In this document: positions 31,652-39,668 of the stretch, one piece after another
How the letters are laid out: each line of letters starts with the position of its first letter
Numbering within the stretch: position 1 is the first letter of the stretch
Source: CAZAEL01 sp964484135
Lineage (GTDB): Bacteria > Elusimicrobiota > Elusimicrobia > FEN-1173
DNA: 42,278 bases
Assembly: GCA_964484135.1 (NCBI GenBank)
Contig: CAZAEL010000018.1
Location: forward strand, 1-42,278
Direction: 5' to 3'
Notes under the pieces: generated by a model
Database searches by the model: none
Seen by the model: only the letters and a program-made list of their open reading frames with translations
What the model was told of the DNA's origin: nothing
Made by a program: the position numbers and the translations under genes

Positions 31652-32751
31652 AGGACCTCCCTGTAGATTTGGACGATCTCCCGCGCGTGCCGGTCCCAGG
31701 AGTGGGCCTCCGCGGTCCGCCGCGCCGCGGCCGCGCCGCCGGGCAGGGACAGGGTCCGCTCCAGCGCCGCGGCCAGCTCTTCGGGTTCCTTCAGGTCATG
31801 GAACACGCGCCCGTTCTCCCCCTCGCGGACCAGCTCGGCCGCGCCGCAGCGGGCCCCGACCACGGCCGGGCATCCGCTCGCCAAAGCCTCCAGAACGGTC
31901 AGACCGAACTCCTCGTAGTGGGCGGGCAGGGCGAACACGTCCGCGGCCGCGTAAAATTCCTCCACGCGCGGCGTGGCGGGCGCGGCGGAAAATTTTCCGG
32001 CCTCGGCCAGGCGGCGGACCGGCTCCTCCCGGTCCCAGGCCGCGTCCCCGACGGCGCAGAGGGCCGCGGGGCGGCGTTGCGCGAGGATTTCCACGGCCCG
32101 GGCCAGCAGTCCGGCGTTCCGTTTCCGGATGTCGCCGGAGATCACGGTCAGGACCACGGCCGTTTCCGGCGCCCATCCCGTCCGCCGCAGGAGGGCGCGG
32201 CGCGCCTCTTCCCGGCGGCGGGGATGGAACCGCTCCAAATCCACCCCCAAGTACACCCGGCGGATCCGTTCCGGCCGCACCCCGTAAAATTCCGTCAGGT
32301 CCCGGCGCACCATGTCCGAATTGGCGATCACCACGTCGCAGCCGCCCGGGCCGAACTGACGCCGCCGGACGTACTCCACGCCCGGAGACGGCCGGCGGCC
32401 GTCCGGCACGTGCCGCGCCGCGGCCGCGTCGCAGTTGTGCACGGACAGGACGGTCTGCCGCGTCAGGTCCCCCTGCCCGTGCACCAGGCGCACGCCCCGG
32501 GAAGACAGGCGCCATCGGCACCAGGCGTCGAAACTGGCCGCCCGCAGCCGGGAGGGGAAAGGGATCAGGGGAGCGTACTCCACCCGCAGGGGCGCGCCGT
32601 CCGGGGCGCGGATCCCGGCCCGCGGCCGGCGGTGGGCCAGGAGGACCGGCTCAAAACCCAGGCCCGGAAGCCGCCGCGACAGTTCGGCCACCGCCCGGCT
32701 GACGCCCGTGCCCAGGGAAAAGTTCCTCAAGGCGATGCCGACGGGGATCAT
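31648..32751 (-). CDS. Family 4 glycosyltransferase
   Basis: A 367-aa GT-B fold retaining glycosyltransferase. The N-terminal half has the acceptor-side pattern RNFSLGTGVSRAVAEL. The C-terminal donor domain has VYLGVDLERFHP, then FALPAHYEEFGLTVLEALASGCPAVVG, the E-X7-E motif of GT4. It probably adds an LPS core or O-antigen sugar; donor and linkage are unknown. It is preceded by a repeat spacer and no clear Shine-Dalgarno sequence, and overlaps the ligase gene. Confidence 0.9.
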   Translation of the reverse strand: MIPVGIALRNFSLGTGVSRAVAELSRRLPGLGFEPVLLAHRRPRAGIRAPDGAPLRVEYAPLIPFPSRLRAASFDAWCRWRLSSRGVRLVHGQGDLTRQTVLSVHNCDAAAARHVPDGRRPSPGVEYVRRRQFGPGGCDVVIANSDMVRRDLTEFYGVRPERIRRVYLGVDLERFHPRRREEARRALLRRTGWAPETAVVLTVISGDIRKRNAGLLARAVEILAQRRPAALCAVGDAAWDREEPVRRLAEAGKFSAAPATPRVEEFYAAADVFALPAHYEEFGLTVLEALASGCPAVVGARCGAAELVREGENGRVFHDLKEPEELAAALERTLSLPGGAAAARRTAEAHSWDRHAREIVQIYREVL

Positions 32752-32858
32752 GACGACGAAAACGACAGAATGGCGATGGTAAGATGATCAGTTGATAGGA
32801 GCTTATCTCTTATCAACGTCTTTGCCTTTCCTTATCATCGTTTTTCGCGGTTCCTCCG
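32752..32858. repeat. AT-richer repeat spacer with strong hairpin before a GT4 gene
   Basis: This 107-bp gap is noticeably richer in A+T than its flanks. Its centre is a hairpin at 32791-32817: GTTGATA-G-GAG, loop CTTAT, CTC-T-TATCAAC, an 11-bp stem with one G-T pair. Outside it, GATGGTAAGATGATCA on one side and TTATCATCG on the other are further complementary pieces. It may belong to the repeat-spacer group, but the 7-bp periodicity is weak. No T-tract makes it an obvious terminator. Confidence 0.6.
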
Positions 32859-33737
32859 TCATTTCCATCTATCGTGGATCCACAGCCAGAGCGGGGGTTC
32901 GGCCCGGACCCACCCCTCCACCACGGCGGTCATGCGCGCCGTGGCCTCCACGATGTCCGCCTCCTGGGGCCTGAGGGCGGACAGGTCCATGGCCGGCTCC
33001 ACCCGCACCTTCAACCGCCCCCCTTCCCGGCGGGCATGGACCGGATGGACGGGCGCGCCCATCCGCAGGGCCAGGAGCGCGGGCATGGTGGTGGTGTGGG
33101 CCGGGCGCCCGAAGAAAGGGACGCGGACGCCGCCGTCCGTGATGCGCTGGTCGATGAGGAGGCCCAGCACCCCGCCCCGCCTCAGCCAGCGCATGGACTC
33201 CCGCACCGCCTCCCGGTGCATGAACACCCGGAGGCCGGCGGCGGACCGCAGCTTCGTGACGAAATCGTTGACGTAGGGGTTCTTCATGCGGCGCGCGATC
33301 ACGGCCAGGGGCATGCCGGCCTGCACGATGAACTGGGTGGTCAGCTCCCAGTTGGCGTGATGGGCGGTGAAGAGGATCACGCCCTTGCCTTGCGCGTGGG
33401 AACCTTTCAGGAGGTCCAGCCCTTCCACGTCCACCATGTCCCGGTACGTCTCCACGGACCCGCGGGAAACGCGGGCGAACTCCCACACGGCCTGGCCCAG
33501 GTTGGCCCAGCATTCGCGGATCCAGTCGCGGACCTGGGCGGCGTCCGCGGACGGAAACGCTTGGGAAAGGTTTTGCCGCGCGAGGACCTCCCGCCCCCTG
33601 GCCAGGGCGCCCACGGCCCGGCCCAGGCCGCGTCCCAGGCCGCGGCCCCAGCGCGCCGGCAGGGCCGCCAGCAGCCGGTGGAGCGCCAGGACCAGGAGGT
33701 ACTCTAGGAAATGGCCGAGTCGATTTCGCGAAGCCAC
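32859..33737 (-). CDS. LpxL/HtrB-type lipid A acyltransferase
   Basis: These enzymes add a secondary acyl chain to Kdo-lipid A. The 292-aa protein has a hydrophobic N-terminal anchor, the HX4(D/E) catalytic motif in FTAHHANWELT (His126, Glu131), and RRMKNPYVNDFV and LIDQRITDGGVRVPFFG, which match the family. The GTG at 33737 is chosen since it follows GGAGG-rich sequence and precedes the normal N-terminus; an in-frame TTG at 33764 is the alternative. It overlaps the 3' end of lpxK by 34 bp, linking two lipid A steps. Confidence 0.9.
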   Translation of the reverse strand: MASRNRLGHFLEYLLVLALHRLLAALPARWGRGLGRGLGRAVGALARGREVLARQNLSQAFPSADAAQVRDWIRECWANLGQAVWEFARVSRGSVETYRDMVDVEGLDLLKGSHAQGKGVILFTAHHANWELTTQFIVQAGMPLAVIARRMKNPYVNDFVTKLRSAAGLRVFMHREAVRESMRWLRRGGVLGLLIDQRITDGGVRVPFFGRPAHTTTMPALLALRMGAPVHPVHARREGGRLKVRVEPAMDLSALRPQEADIVEATARMTAVVEGWVRAEPPLWLWIHDRWK

Positions 33738-34768
33738 GGACCCTCCGCCTCCTCCGGCTCCCAATCCAACCGCGCCACCCAGCAGGCGAACCCCGCGGGC
33801 AGCTTTTGAAAATCCTTTTCCGTGACCACCACGGTCCGGCCCTCCTTGAGGGCCCGTTCCCGGGCGGATTCCAGCTCCGCGCCGCTGAAACGATGGTGGT
33901 CCGGATAACGCAGGGGGGCCGCGTCCGCGCCCAGGGCCCGCAGCCCCTCTTCAAAAGCCCGCGGACGGGCCAGGGCCGTCAGGGCCAGGACCCGCCGGCC
34001 CTTGAGCCTGCCGGCGGGTTGGTCCTCGCCGGAGACGGCGTCCCGGAACGACAGCGCATACCGGACCGCCGCCACCGGCAGTTCCGGCCTGCGGCTTGAA
34101 AGGCGCCGGCGCAAATCTTCCACCCTTTGCCGGGGCACCAGGTTGCTCTTGGTCAGGAACGCCGCGTGGGCGCGGGACAGGGCCGAGACCGGCTCCCGCA
34201 AACGGCCCGCCGGCAGGAGGCGCTCGTCCCCTTCCAGGAACCGGTCCTCCAGCGCGTCCACGCAGAGCAGGTTCACGTCCCGGTGGAGCCGCAGGTGCTG
34301 AAAACCGTCGTCCATGACCAGGCAGTCCGCCCCGAATTCCTCCACGGCCCGGCGCGCGGTCCGCGCCCGGTCCGCCCCCACCAGGATCGGGACCCCCGGC
34401 AACCGGGAGGCCAGCAGGGCCGGCTCGTCCCCGGCGCGCCGGGCCGAACCGGATTCAAGCGGTTTTTCCGCGCCGACCAGAGCCGCCTCCCCGGACTCCT
34501 CGCGGCCGTATCCCCGGGTCAGCACCGCGGGCCGCCGTCCGCGCCGTTTCAAATGGTCGACCAGCCAGATCACGCCCGGGGTTTTCCCGGACCCGCCCGC
34601 GGTCAAATTCCCCAGGCAGAACACCGGCGCGGGCACGCGCACGGTTTCCAGGTATCCCCGTTCGTACGCCCAGCGCCGGGCGGACACGGCCGCGCCGTAC
34701 AGGAGGGACGGGCCCCAAAAAACCCCGCGCCACAGGGGGACCGCCCATCCTGCCGATGGGGGCATCAT
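33704..34768 (-). CDS. lpxK: Tetraacyldisaccharide 4'-kinase (lipid A 4'-kinase)
   Basis: LpxK phosphorylates the 4' position of the lipid A disaccharide. The 354-aa protein has a short membrane-associated N-terminus and the P-loop CLGNLTAGGSGKTP (Lys62). LTRGYGR, VGADRARTARRAVEEFGAD and the Walker B-like LVMDDGFQHLRLHRDVN are characteristic. It ends near VVTEKDFQKLP. The start is the first of two ATGs at 34768, overlapping the heptosyltransferase stop (ATGA). Confidence 0.96.
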   Translation of the reverse strand: MMPPSAGWAVPLWRGVFWGPSLLYGAAVSARRWAYERGYLETVRVPAPVFCLGNLTAGGSGKTPGVIWLVDHLKRRGRRPAVLTRGYGREESGEAALVGAEKPLESGSARRAGDEPALLASRLPGVPILVGADRARTARRAVEEFGADCLVMDDGFQHLRLHRDVNLLCVDALEDRFLEGDERLLPAGRLREPVSALSRAHAAFLTKSNLVPRQRVEDLRRRLSSRRPELPVAAVRYALSFRDAVSGEDQPAGRLKGRRVLALTALARPRAFEEGLRALGADAAPLRYPDHHRFSGAELESARERALKEGRTVVVTEKDFQKLPAGFACWVARLDWEPEEAEGPWLREIDSAIS

Positions 34769-35778
34769 GCGGAAGCGCCTTTCACGGCCCGCCCGGCCAG
34801 GACCTCTTCCACCTCCCGGGCCACGCGGCCGGCGGACACCCATTCCATGCATTCGTGGTTGTACGGGCATCGGTCCAGGTTGCACCCCACGCAAGACAGC
34901 CCTTCCGCCTGCACCCAGCGGTGGGGCGGGGTCCGCGGGTTCCAGGAGCCGGGCCAGGTGGGTCCGTAAACGGTCACGGTGGGCGCGCCCACGGCCACGG
35001 CCAGGTGCATGAGGCCGCCGTCGTTCGTCACCGCCGCGTGACAGCGGCTGAGGAGGGCGGCGGCCTGCCGGAGGGAGGTGCGCGGGGAGACGAAGACCCG
35101 CTCCTGGAAGGGCGCGGCCAGGCGGCGCAGATATTCCTGCTCATCCGGGCTGCCCAAAAGGACCAGGGCGCGCCCCGGCTTTCGCAAAAGGAGCCCGGCT
35201 GTTTCGGAAAAGCGTTCGGCGGGCCAGCGGCGAATGGGATGGCGGTGGTCCGGCACCAGGCCCACGCGTTCGGGAAAAGAATCCAGGCCTTCCCGCGCCC
35301 ACCAGTCGGACAGGCCGGCGAAATCCGCCTCCCGGACCGGGATGCGGGGCAGGGCCGAGGCGGGCGGCTTCAGGCCCAGGGCCCGCAACAGGTCGAACTT
35401 GCTTTGGACCGCGTACGTGGGCGTGGAAGGGCGGGAGATTCGGACGGTGTACGCCCCGCCCCAGAAGGGGACGGAGAACCCCGCCCGCACCCGGGCGCCG
35501 CTGAACCAGGCGAGCTGGGCGGTGCGCGGGTTGTTGAGGAAATCCAGGACCCAGTCGTACCGCCGCCGGCGGATGTCCATAAGATGGAAGAGAAAACGGC
35601 GCTTGTCGAAGACCAGCGCCTCGTCCAGGCCCGGGTATCCCTCCAGCACGGGCGCGGCCGCGGGCTCCACCAGGAACTCGATGCGCGCGTCCGGGAAGGC
35701 CCGGCGCAGCTGGTCCACCGCCGGCGTGGTGACGATCACGTCCCCGATGCGCCGCAGCTGGATGAGGAGGATCCTCAT
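34765..35778 (-). CDS. ADP-heptose:LPS heptosyltransferase (GT9)
   Basis: A GT-B enzyme of 337 aa that adds heptose to the LPS inner core. It begins MRILLIQLRRIGDVIVTTPA and has VTNDGGLMHLAVAVGAPTV, the GT9 donor-site motif. The cysteine/histidine cluster LSCVGCNLDRCPYNHECM is common in heptosyltransferases II. I cannot tell first from second heptose transfer. The ATG at 35778 lies next to a heptamer spacer with no clear Shine-Dalgarno sequence. Confidence 0.93.
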   Translation of the reverse strand: MRILLIQLRRIGDVIVTTPAVDQLRRAFPDARIEFLVEPAAAPVLEGYPGLDEALVFDKRRFLFHLMDIRRRRYDWVLDFLNNPRTAQLAWFSGARVRAGFSVPFWGGAYTVRISRPSTPTYAVQSKFDLLRALGLKPPASALPRIPVREADFAGLSDWWAREGLDSFPERVGLVPDHRHPIRRWPAERFSETAGLLLRKPGRALVLLGSPDEQEYLRRLAAPFQERVFVSPRTSLRQAAALLSRCHAAVTNDGGLMHLAVAVGAPTVTVYGPTWPGSWNPRTPPHRWVQAEGLSCVGCNLDRCPYNHECMEWVSAGRVAREVEEVLAGRAVKGASA

Positions 35779-35868
35779 AACAACCGCGTCACGTGATGCG
35801 TGTCACGGGACCGAACGAATCGTTTGTTTTTTTGTTTCACGCAACACGTGTCACGTTTCACGGCGCGT
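35779..35868. repeat. Heptamer-repeat spacer between deacetylase and heptosyltransferase genes
   Basis: The left arm is CGTCACG, TGATGCG, TGTCACG (35787-35807). The right arm is TTTCACG, CAACACG, TGTCACG, TTTCACG (35835-35862). The period is 7 bp with a CACG core. A perfect hairpin GCGCGTC-TAAA-GACGCGC (35863-35880) adjoins it and contains the deacetylase stop codon. The gap is 90 bp in a run of otherwise overlapping genes. Confidence 0.8.
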
Positions 35869-36681
35869 CTAAAGACGCGCTCTGCCGCGGGTCATATTCA
35901 GATGGAAGTCCCAGGCGGTGTCGTCGCCGCGCACGAAGAGGCGGTTCAGGCAGTAGGGGGTCCGCTCCGGGTCCGCCTTGCCCTGGTGGATGGAGCAGGC
36001 CCAGCGGTACCCCGCCTCGCGGACCGCCTTCTGCAGGCGCGGGTCGTCCTGCCCGTTGCCGTAGGGGTACGCGAACGAGACCGGCTCCCTCCCGAGGAAC
36101 TCCCCCATCACCCGCCGGCTTTTCTGGAGTTCCGTCACCGCCTCCTTGAATTCAATGTTCGCCAGGCGGGGATGGCTCATGGTGTGGGAGCCGAACTCCC
36201 ACCCCGCGGCCTGCATCTCCTCCGCCTGTTTCCAGGACAGCATGGGGATGCGCGCTTCCGTGGACGGGTCATGCCAGGCGTTGTCCCAGCCGATGGTCTG
36301 CACCACCAGGAACACCACGCCGGGGAAGCCGAACTCCTTCAGGACGGGAAAGGCGTTCTCGTAATTGTTCCGGTACCCGTCGTCGAAGGTGATGACCACG
36401 GCCCGCGGCGGGACCGGCTCGCCCCGGTCCAGCCGGCCGGCCACGTCGCGGAGCGTCGTGGGCTCGTACCCGCGGGACTTCAGATAGGCCATCTGCCGCC
36501 GGAAGTCGTCCGTGGACACCCAGAGTTTCTTGAGGCGGGAGCCCGGCGGCGGCGAGCCGACCTTGTGGTACATCAGGATGGGCAGGCCCCGGGCCGGGAG
36601 CCGCCACCAGTTCCACCGGGCGGAAACGCCCAGGGCCGCGAGCGCGCCCGCCGAGAACGCCGCCGCTTCCCACGCCATCAT
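35869..36681 (-). CDS. Polysaccharide deacetylase (NodB-like), membrane-anchored
   Basis: A carbohydrate esterase 4 protein of 270 aa. A short hydrophobic N-terminus (about 3-20) probably anchors it, catalytic domain outside. LPILMYHKVG, VVITFDDGY (98-103, catalytic Asp and metal Asp), EFGSHTMSHP (metal histidines 166 and 170) and VSFAYPYGNG are all in place. It likely removes N-acetyl groups from an envelope sugar; the location among LPS glycosyltransferases suggests a core or O-antigen substrate, by inference. The start is the first of two ATGs, overlapping the GT2 stop. Confidence 0.92.
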   Translation of the reverse strand: MMAWEAAAFSAGALAALGVSARWNWWRLPARGLPILMYHKVGSPPPGSRLKKLWVSTDDFRRQMAYLKSRGYEPTTLRDVAGRLDRGEPVPPRAVVITFDDGYRNNYENAFPVLKEFGFPGVVFLVVQTIGWDNAWHDPSTEARIPMLSWKQAEEMQAAGWEFGSHTMSHPRLANIEFKEAVTELQKSRRVMGEFLGREPVSFAYPYGNGQDDPRLQKAVREAGYRWACSIHQGKADPERTPYCLNRLFVRGDDTAWDFHLNMTRGRARL

Positions 36682-37427
36682 TCCCCCCGCTCCGGGTCCA
36701 AAAGCCGCACGTGCTTGAGCCAGGCGTAGTACGCGCCCAGGGCGGCGTACGTGAACCCCGCCGATCCGTCCAGAAAACCCAGCTTGAAAAAGTAGCGCAG
36801 GGCGAACTCCCAGGGCAGGCGCAGGTGCTGCCAGGGACGGAACCGCCTCCCTTGGGAAAATTTTTCCCGGGCGATGAGGCCCGTGTACCGGTTGCACTTC
36901 TCCAGGTATTCGGAAAAATCCCGGTAGCTTTCATGGAGCACGGCGTTGTCCAGGCACCCCAGGGGCGGGGACACCTCGATCCCTTCATGGACGCTCTTTC
37001 CGGCGTACCGCGCCTTGTCCCGGCGGAAAAGCCGCACGTGGAACTCCCGGAAACAGCCGCCGAAGCGCAGGCGCCGGCCCAGGAAGTAAACGTGGAAGGG
37101 GATCCAGAACCCGTTGGCCACGGGCTCGCCCTTGTCCAGGAGACGCCGGATCTCGGACGCCAGCGCCGGGGACAGGCGTTCGTCCGCGTCCAGGTTGATG
37201 ACCCAGTCGCCGGTGGCCCGTTCCAGGGCGAACTGCTTCTGGGGGCCGTACCCCTCCCAGTCCCGCTCGAACACCCGGTCCGTGAAGCGGCGCGCCACCT
37301 CCCGCGTCCGGTCCGTGGAACGGCTGTCCACCACCACGATCTCCGACGCCACTCCCCGGAGGCTCTCCAGGCAGGCGGGCAGGTCCCGCTCCTCGTTATG
37401 GGTGATGACGATGGCGCTCAGTTTCAT
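36678..37427 (-). CDS. Family 2 glycosyltransferase (LPS core beta-glucosyltransferase-like)
   Basis: A 249-aa GT-A enzyme. MKLSAIVITHNEERDL begins the nucleotide-sugar domain, VVVDSRSTDRT follows, and INLDADERL (79-84) is the metal-binding DXD region. It resembles the WaaE/KdtX group of short GT2 enzymes that modify the inner core (FGGCFREFHVRLFRRDKARY, VHEGIEV). The ATG 37427 is preceded by CCCCTTT and a heptamer spacer, without a Shine-Dalgarno sequence. It overlaps the deacetylase by 4 bp. Confidence 0.9.
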   Translation of the reverse strand: MKLSAIVITHNEERDLPACLESLRGVASEIVVVDSRSTDRTREVARRFTDRVFERDWEGYGPQKQFALERATGDWVINLDADERLSPALASEIRRLLDKGEPVANGFWIPFHVYFLGRRLRFGGCFREFHVRLFRRDKARYAGKSVHEGIEVSPPLGCLDNAVLHESYRDFSEYLEKCNRYTGLIAREKFSQGRRFRPWQHLRLPWEFALRYFFKLGFLDGSAGFTYAALGAYYAWLKHVRLLDPERGE

Positions 37428-37507
37428 AAAGGGGCTCGGGAATCGGGAAGCGCGAGGTGTCGAATCAGAAACACCATGCTTTTTTGATCCTCCCTCTCAC
37501 TTCTCGC
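37428..37507. repeat. Heptamer-repeat spacer between GT4 and GT2 genes
   Basis: The left arm is TCGGGAA, TCGGGAA, GCGCGAG, GTGTCGA (37436-37463). The right arm is ATCCTCC, CTCTCAC, TTCTCGC (37487-37507). It is a 7-bp period with complementary character between arms (GCGAG/CTCGC). The right arm runs into the last codons of the GT4 gene, so LQSEK is coded by repeat DNA. Confidence 0.72.
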
Positions 37508-38585
37508 TTTGTAACAACTTTTTGTAGAAATCCTCGTATCGATCCGTCATGGCCCGGACGGTGAACCGGGAAACCAGCTCCCGGCCCCGCGCGGCGCGGC
37601 GCCGGCCCTCCTCCGGGTCGCGCGCCAGCTCCAGCAGGGCCCGCGCCAGGGCCTCGGGGTCCTTCGGCGACACCAGCTCCGGCGCCTGTTCCGATCCGTA
37701 AATGTCCGGGATGCCGCCCGCCCGCGTGGCCACGGTGGGGACGCCCAGCGCCATGGCGTCCAAAAGCGCCGTCCCCAGCCCCTCTTCGCCGGAGGACAGG
37801 ACGAAGACGTCGGCCAGGGCCATCCACTCCAGAACGTCCGCGCGGTGTCCCAAGAAAACCGCGCGCCCTTCCAACCCCAGGGATCGGGCGGTTTCCGTCA
37901 GCCGCCCTTTGAGCGGGCCGTCGCCCAGGATCAGGAACCGCGCCCGCGGCTCCTCCCCGCAAACGCGCCGCGCCGCGCGCAAGAGCGTGTCATGGTCCTT
38001 GTGCGGCACCAGCGCCGCCGCGTTGACGATCAAGAAATCCCCCTCTCCGCAGCCCTTCTCGCGGCGGCGCCGAACACGGTCCGCCGCGGAGGGATAACCG
38101 GCCGCGTCGATGCCGCTGGGGATGACGACCACGCGGTCCGCCGGCATCCCGCCTTCCACCAGGACGTCCCGCACCCGCCGGGAGATGGCCGCCAGCCCGT
38201 CCAGACGCCCGTACTTCCAGCGGCTGAAGAAATTCCTTTGCGGGGGAAAATCCACCCGACGGGTGGCCACGAGCTTCACGCCGGTCCCCCGGGCGGCCAG
38301 GGCGCCCAGGCCCACGGCGTGGGCCGTGTGGGCGTGGAGCACCTCCGCGCCGCTCTCCTTCAGGAACCGCCGGAGGCGCCGCGCCGCCAGCGGGTCGGCC
38401 TCCAACCAAGGAGACAAAGCGAACGTCTCGAGCCCCGCCGCCTTGGCGGCCCGTTCCAGCGGGAAACCCGGCCGGCAGGCCACCCGGTTCTGGTGGCCCC
38501 GGCGCTCCAGCTCCCGCGCCAGCCAGAGGGTCTGCCGTTCCCCCCCGCGCCAGGTGCGCTCCGTGTTGATGTGGACGATCCTCAC
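37497..38585 (-). CDS. Family 4 glycosyltransferase
   Basis: A 362-aa GT-B enzyme. The N-terminus MRIVHINTERTWRGGERQT has the glycine-rich acceptor loop. The donor domain has VIPSGIDAAGY, FLGHRADVLEWMALADVFVLSS and the E-X7-E stretch EGLGTALLDAMALGVPTVAT, followed by AGGIPDI. The start is GTG at 38585, 21 bp after the previous GT4. It is probably an LPS core glycosyltransferase; sugar unknown. Confidence 0.9.
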   Translation of the reverse strand: MRIVHINTERTWRGGERQTLWLARELERRGHQNRVACRPGFPLERAAKAAGLETFALSPWLEADPLAARRLRRFLKESGAEVLHAHTAHAVGLGALAARGTGVKLVATRRVDFPPQRNFFSRWKYGRLDGLAAISRRVRDVLVEGGMPADRVVVIPSGIDAAGYPSAADRVRRRREKGCGEGDFLIVNAAALVPHKDHDTLLRAARRVCGEEPRARFLILGDGPLKGRLTETARSLGLEGRAVFLGHRADVLEWMALADVFVLSSGEEGLGTALLDAMALGVPTVATRAGGIPDIYGSEQAPELVSPKDPEALARALLELARDPEEGRRRAARGRELVSRFTVRAMTDRYEDFYKKLLQSEK

Positions 38586-38606
38586 GGTCCCGCCGGAAAA
38601 GATCTT

Positions 38607-39668
38607 TCAGCCGCCCGTGGACGGGCGGGAGGAGCGGCGGCGGGCCAGGGCCGCCTCGTACACCTTTTCCGTCTCCCGGGCGAAACGCTCCAGAGAAAAA
38701 CGCTCCCGCGCCGTCTCGTGCGCGCGGCGGCCCATGTCGCGGCGGAAGTCCCCATGCTCGATCAGCCCCAGGAAACAGTTGGCCATGGCCCGGGGGCTGC
38801 GGGGCGGCACCAGGAAACCGTTCTCCCCCGTGGAGATCAGCTCCGGCAGGCATCCCACGGCCGTGGCCACCACGGGCCGCCCCAGGCTCAGCCACTCCAG
38901 GCAGACCCGGGACACCGCCTCGCTGCCGACGGAGGCCACCACGCCCACGTGGCAGGAACGCATGAACGCGTCCATGTCCTCCTGCCGGCCCAGGAAGCGC
39001 ACCCAGCGGGACACCTGGAGCGTGTCGGCGGACCGTTGAAGCTCGGCCCGGGAAAGGTTCGTTTCCTCTCCCACGATCAGGAACTGCTCGTCCCGAAGGC
39101 GGGGCCGGAGGTGGGACAGGGCCTCCAAAAAATAGGCGTGCCCTTTGACCGGGTCCAGGCGGCCCACCACCGCGATCCGCAGGGGCCCCTCGGGCTCCGG
39201 CGGGCAGGGCGGGATTTCGCGGCCCGGGTACACGGTCCAGAGGCGATCGGCCGTTTCCGGGCACAGGGACCGGTACTGCCGGGTCACCCACCCGGAAGCG
39301 CCGATCACCGCGTCGGTCCTCTCGTACAAACGGCGGTGTCCCCAGTTGCGCTTCACCGAACGGGCGTCGGCCCGGGTGCGGACCAGCGCCATGGACCGGC
39401 CCAGCGCCGCCCACCAGGCCAGGACGTGGCCGGACCCGGTGTGGGCGTTGAGCAGGTCGAACTTGCCGCGCTGCGCCAACCGCCGGAACCCCAAAGAAAT
39501 GGTATGGGCCGGGAGGCCGCGGCGCTGGGCTTCCCGGAAGGCCGGGGCGCCCGGGCGCGCCGCCACCTCCACCCGGTGTCCCCTCTTTTGCAGGGCCGAG
39601 GCCAAGGACAGGCCGTACGCGGTCAGGCCCGAATCCCAGCGTTCGTCCAGGATGTGAAGGATGTTCAT
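38607..39668 (-). CDS. Family 4 glycosyltransferase
   Basis: A 353-aa GT-B enzyme related in layout to the neighbouring GT4. MNILHILDERWDSGLTAYGL opens the acceptor domain. VYPGREIPP and VVGRLDPVKGHAYFLEAL mark the donor domain. The E-X7-E region is SEAVSRVCLEWLSLGRPVVAT. The ATG at 39668 overlaps the heptosyltransferase stop (ATGA). It is likely another LPS core or O-antigen glycosyltransferase. Confidence 0.89.
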   Translation of the reverse strand: MNILHILDERWDSGLTAYGLSLASALQKRGHRVEVAARPGAPAFREAQRRGLPAHTISLGFRRLAQRGKFDLLNAHTGSGHVLAWWAALGRSMALVRTRADARSVKRNWGHRRLYERTDAVIGASGWVTRQYRSLCPETADRLWTVYPGREIPPCPPEPEGPLRIAVVGRLDPVKGHAYFLEALSHLRPRLRDEQFLIVGEETNLSRAELQRSADTLQVSRWVRFLGRQEDMDAFMRSCHVGVVASVGSEAVSRVCLEWLSLGRPVVATAVGCLPELISTGENGFLVPPRSPRAMANCFLGLIEHGDFRRDMGRRAHETARERFSLERFARETEKVYEAALARRRSSRPSTGG

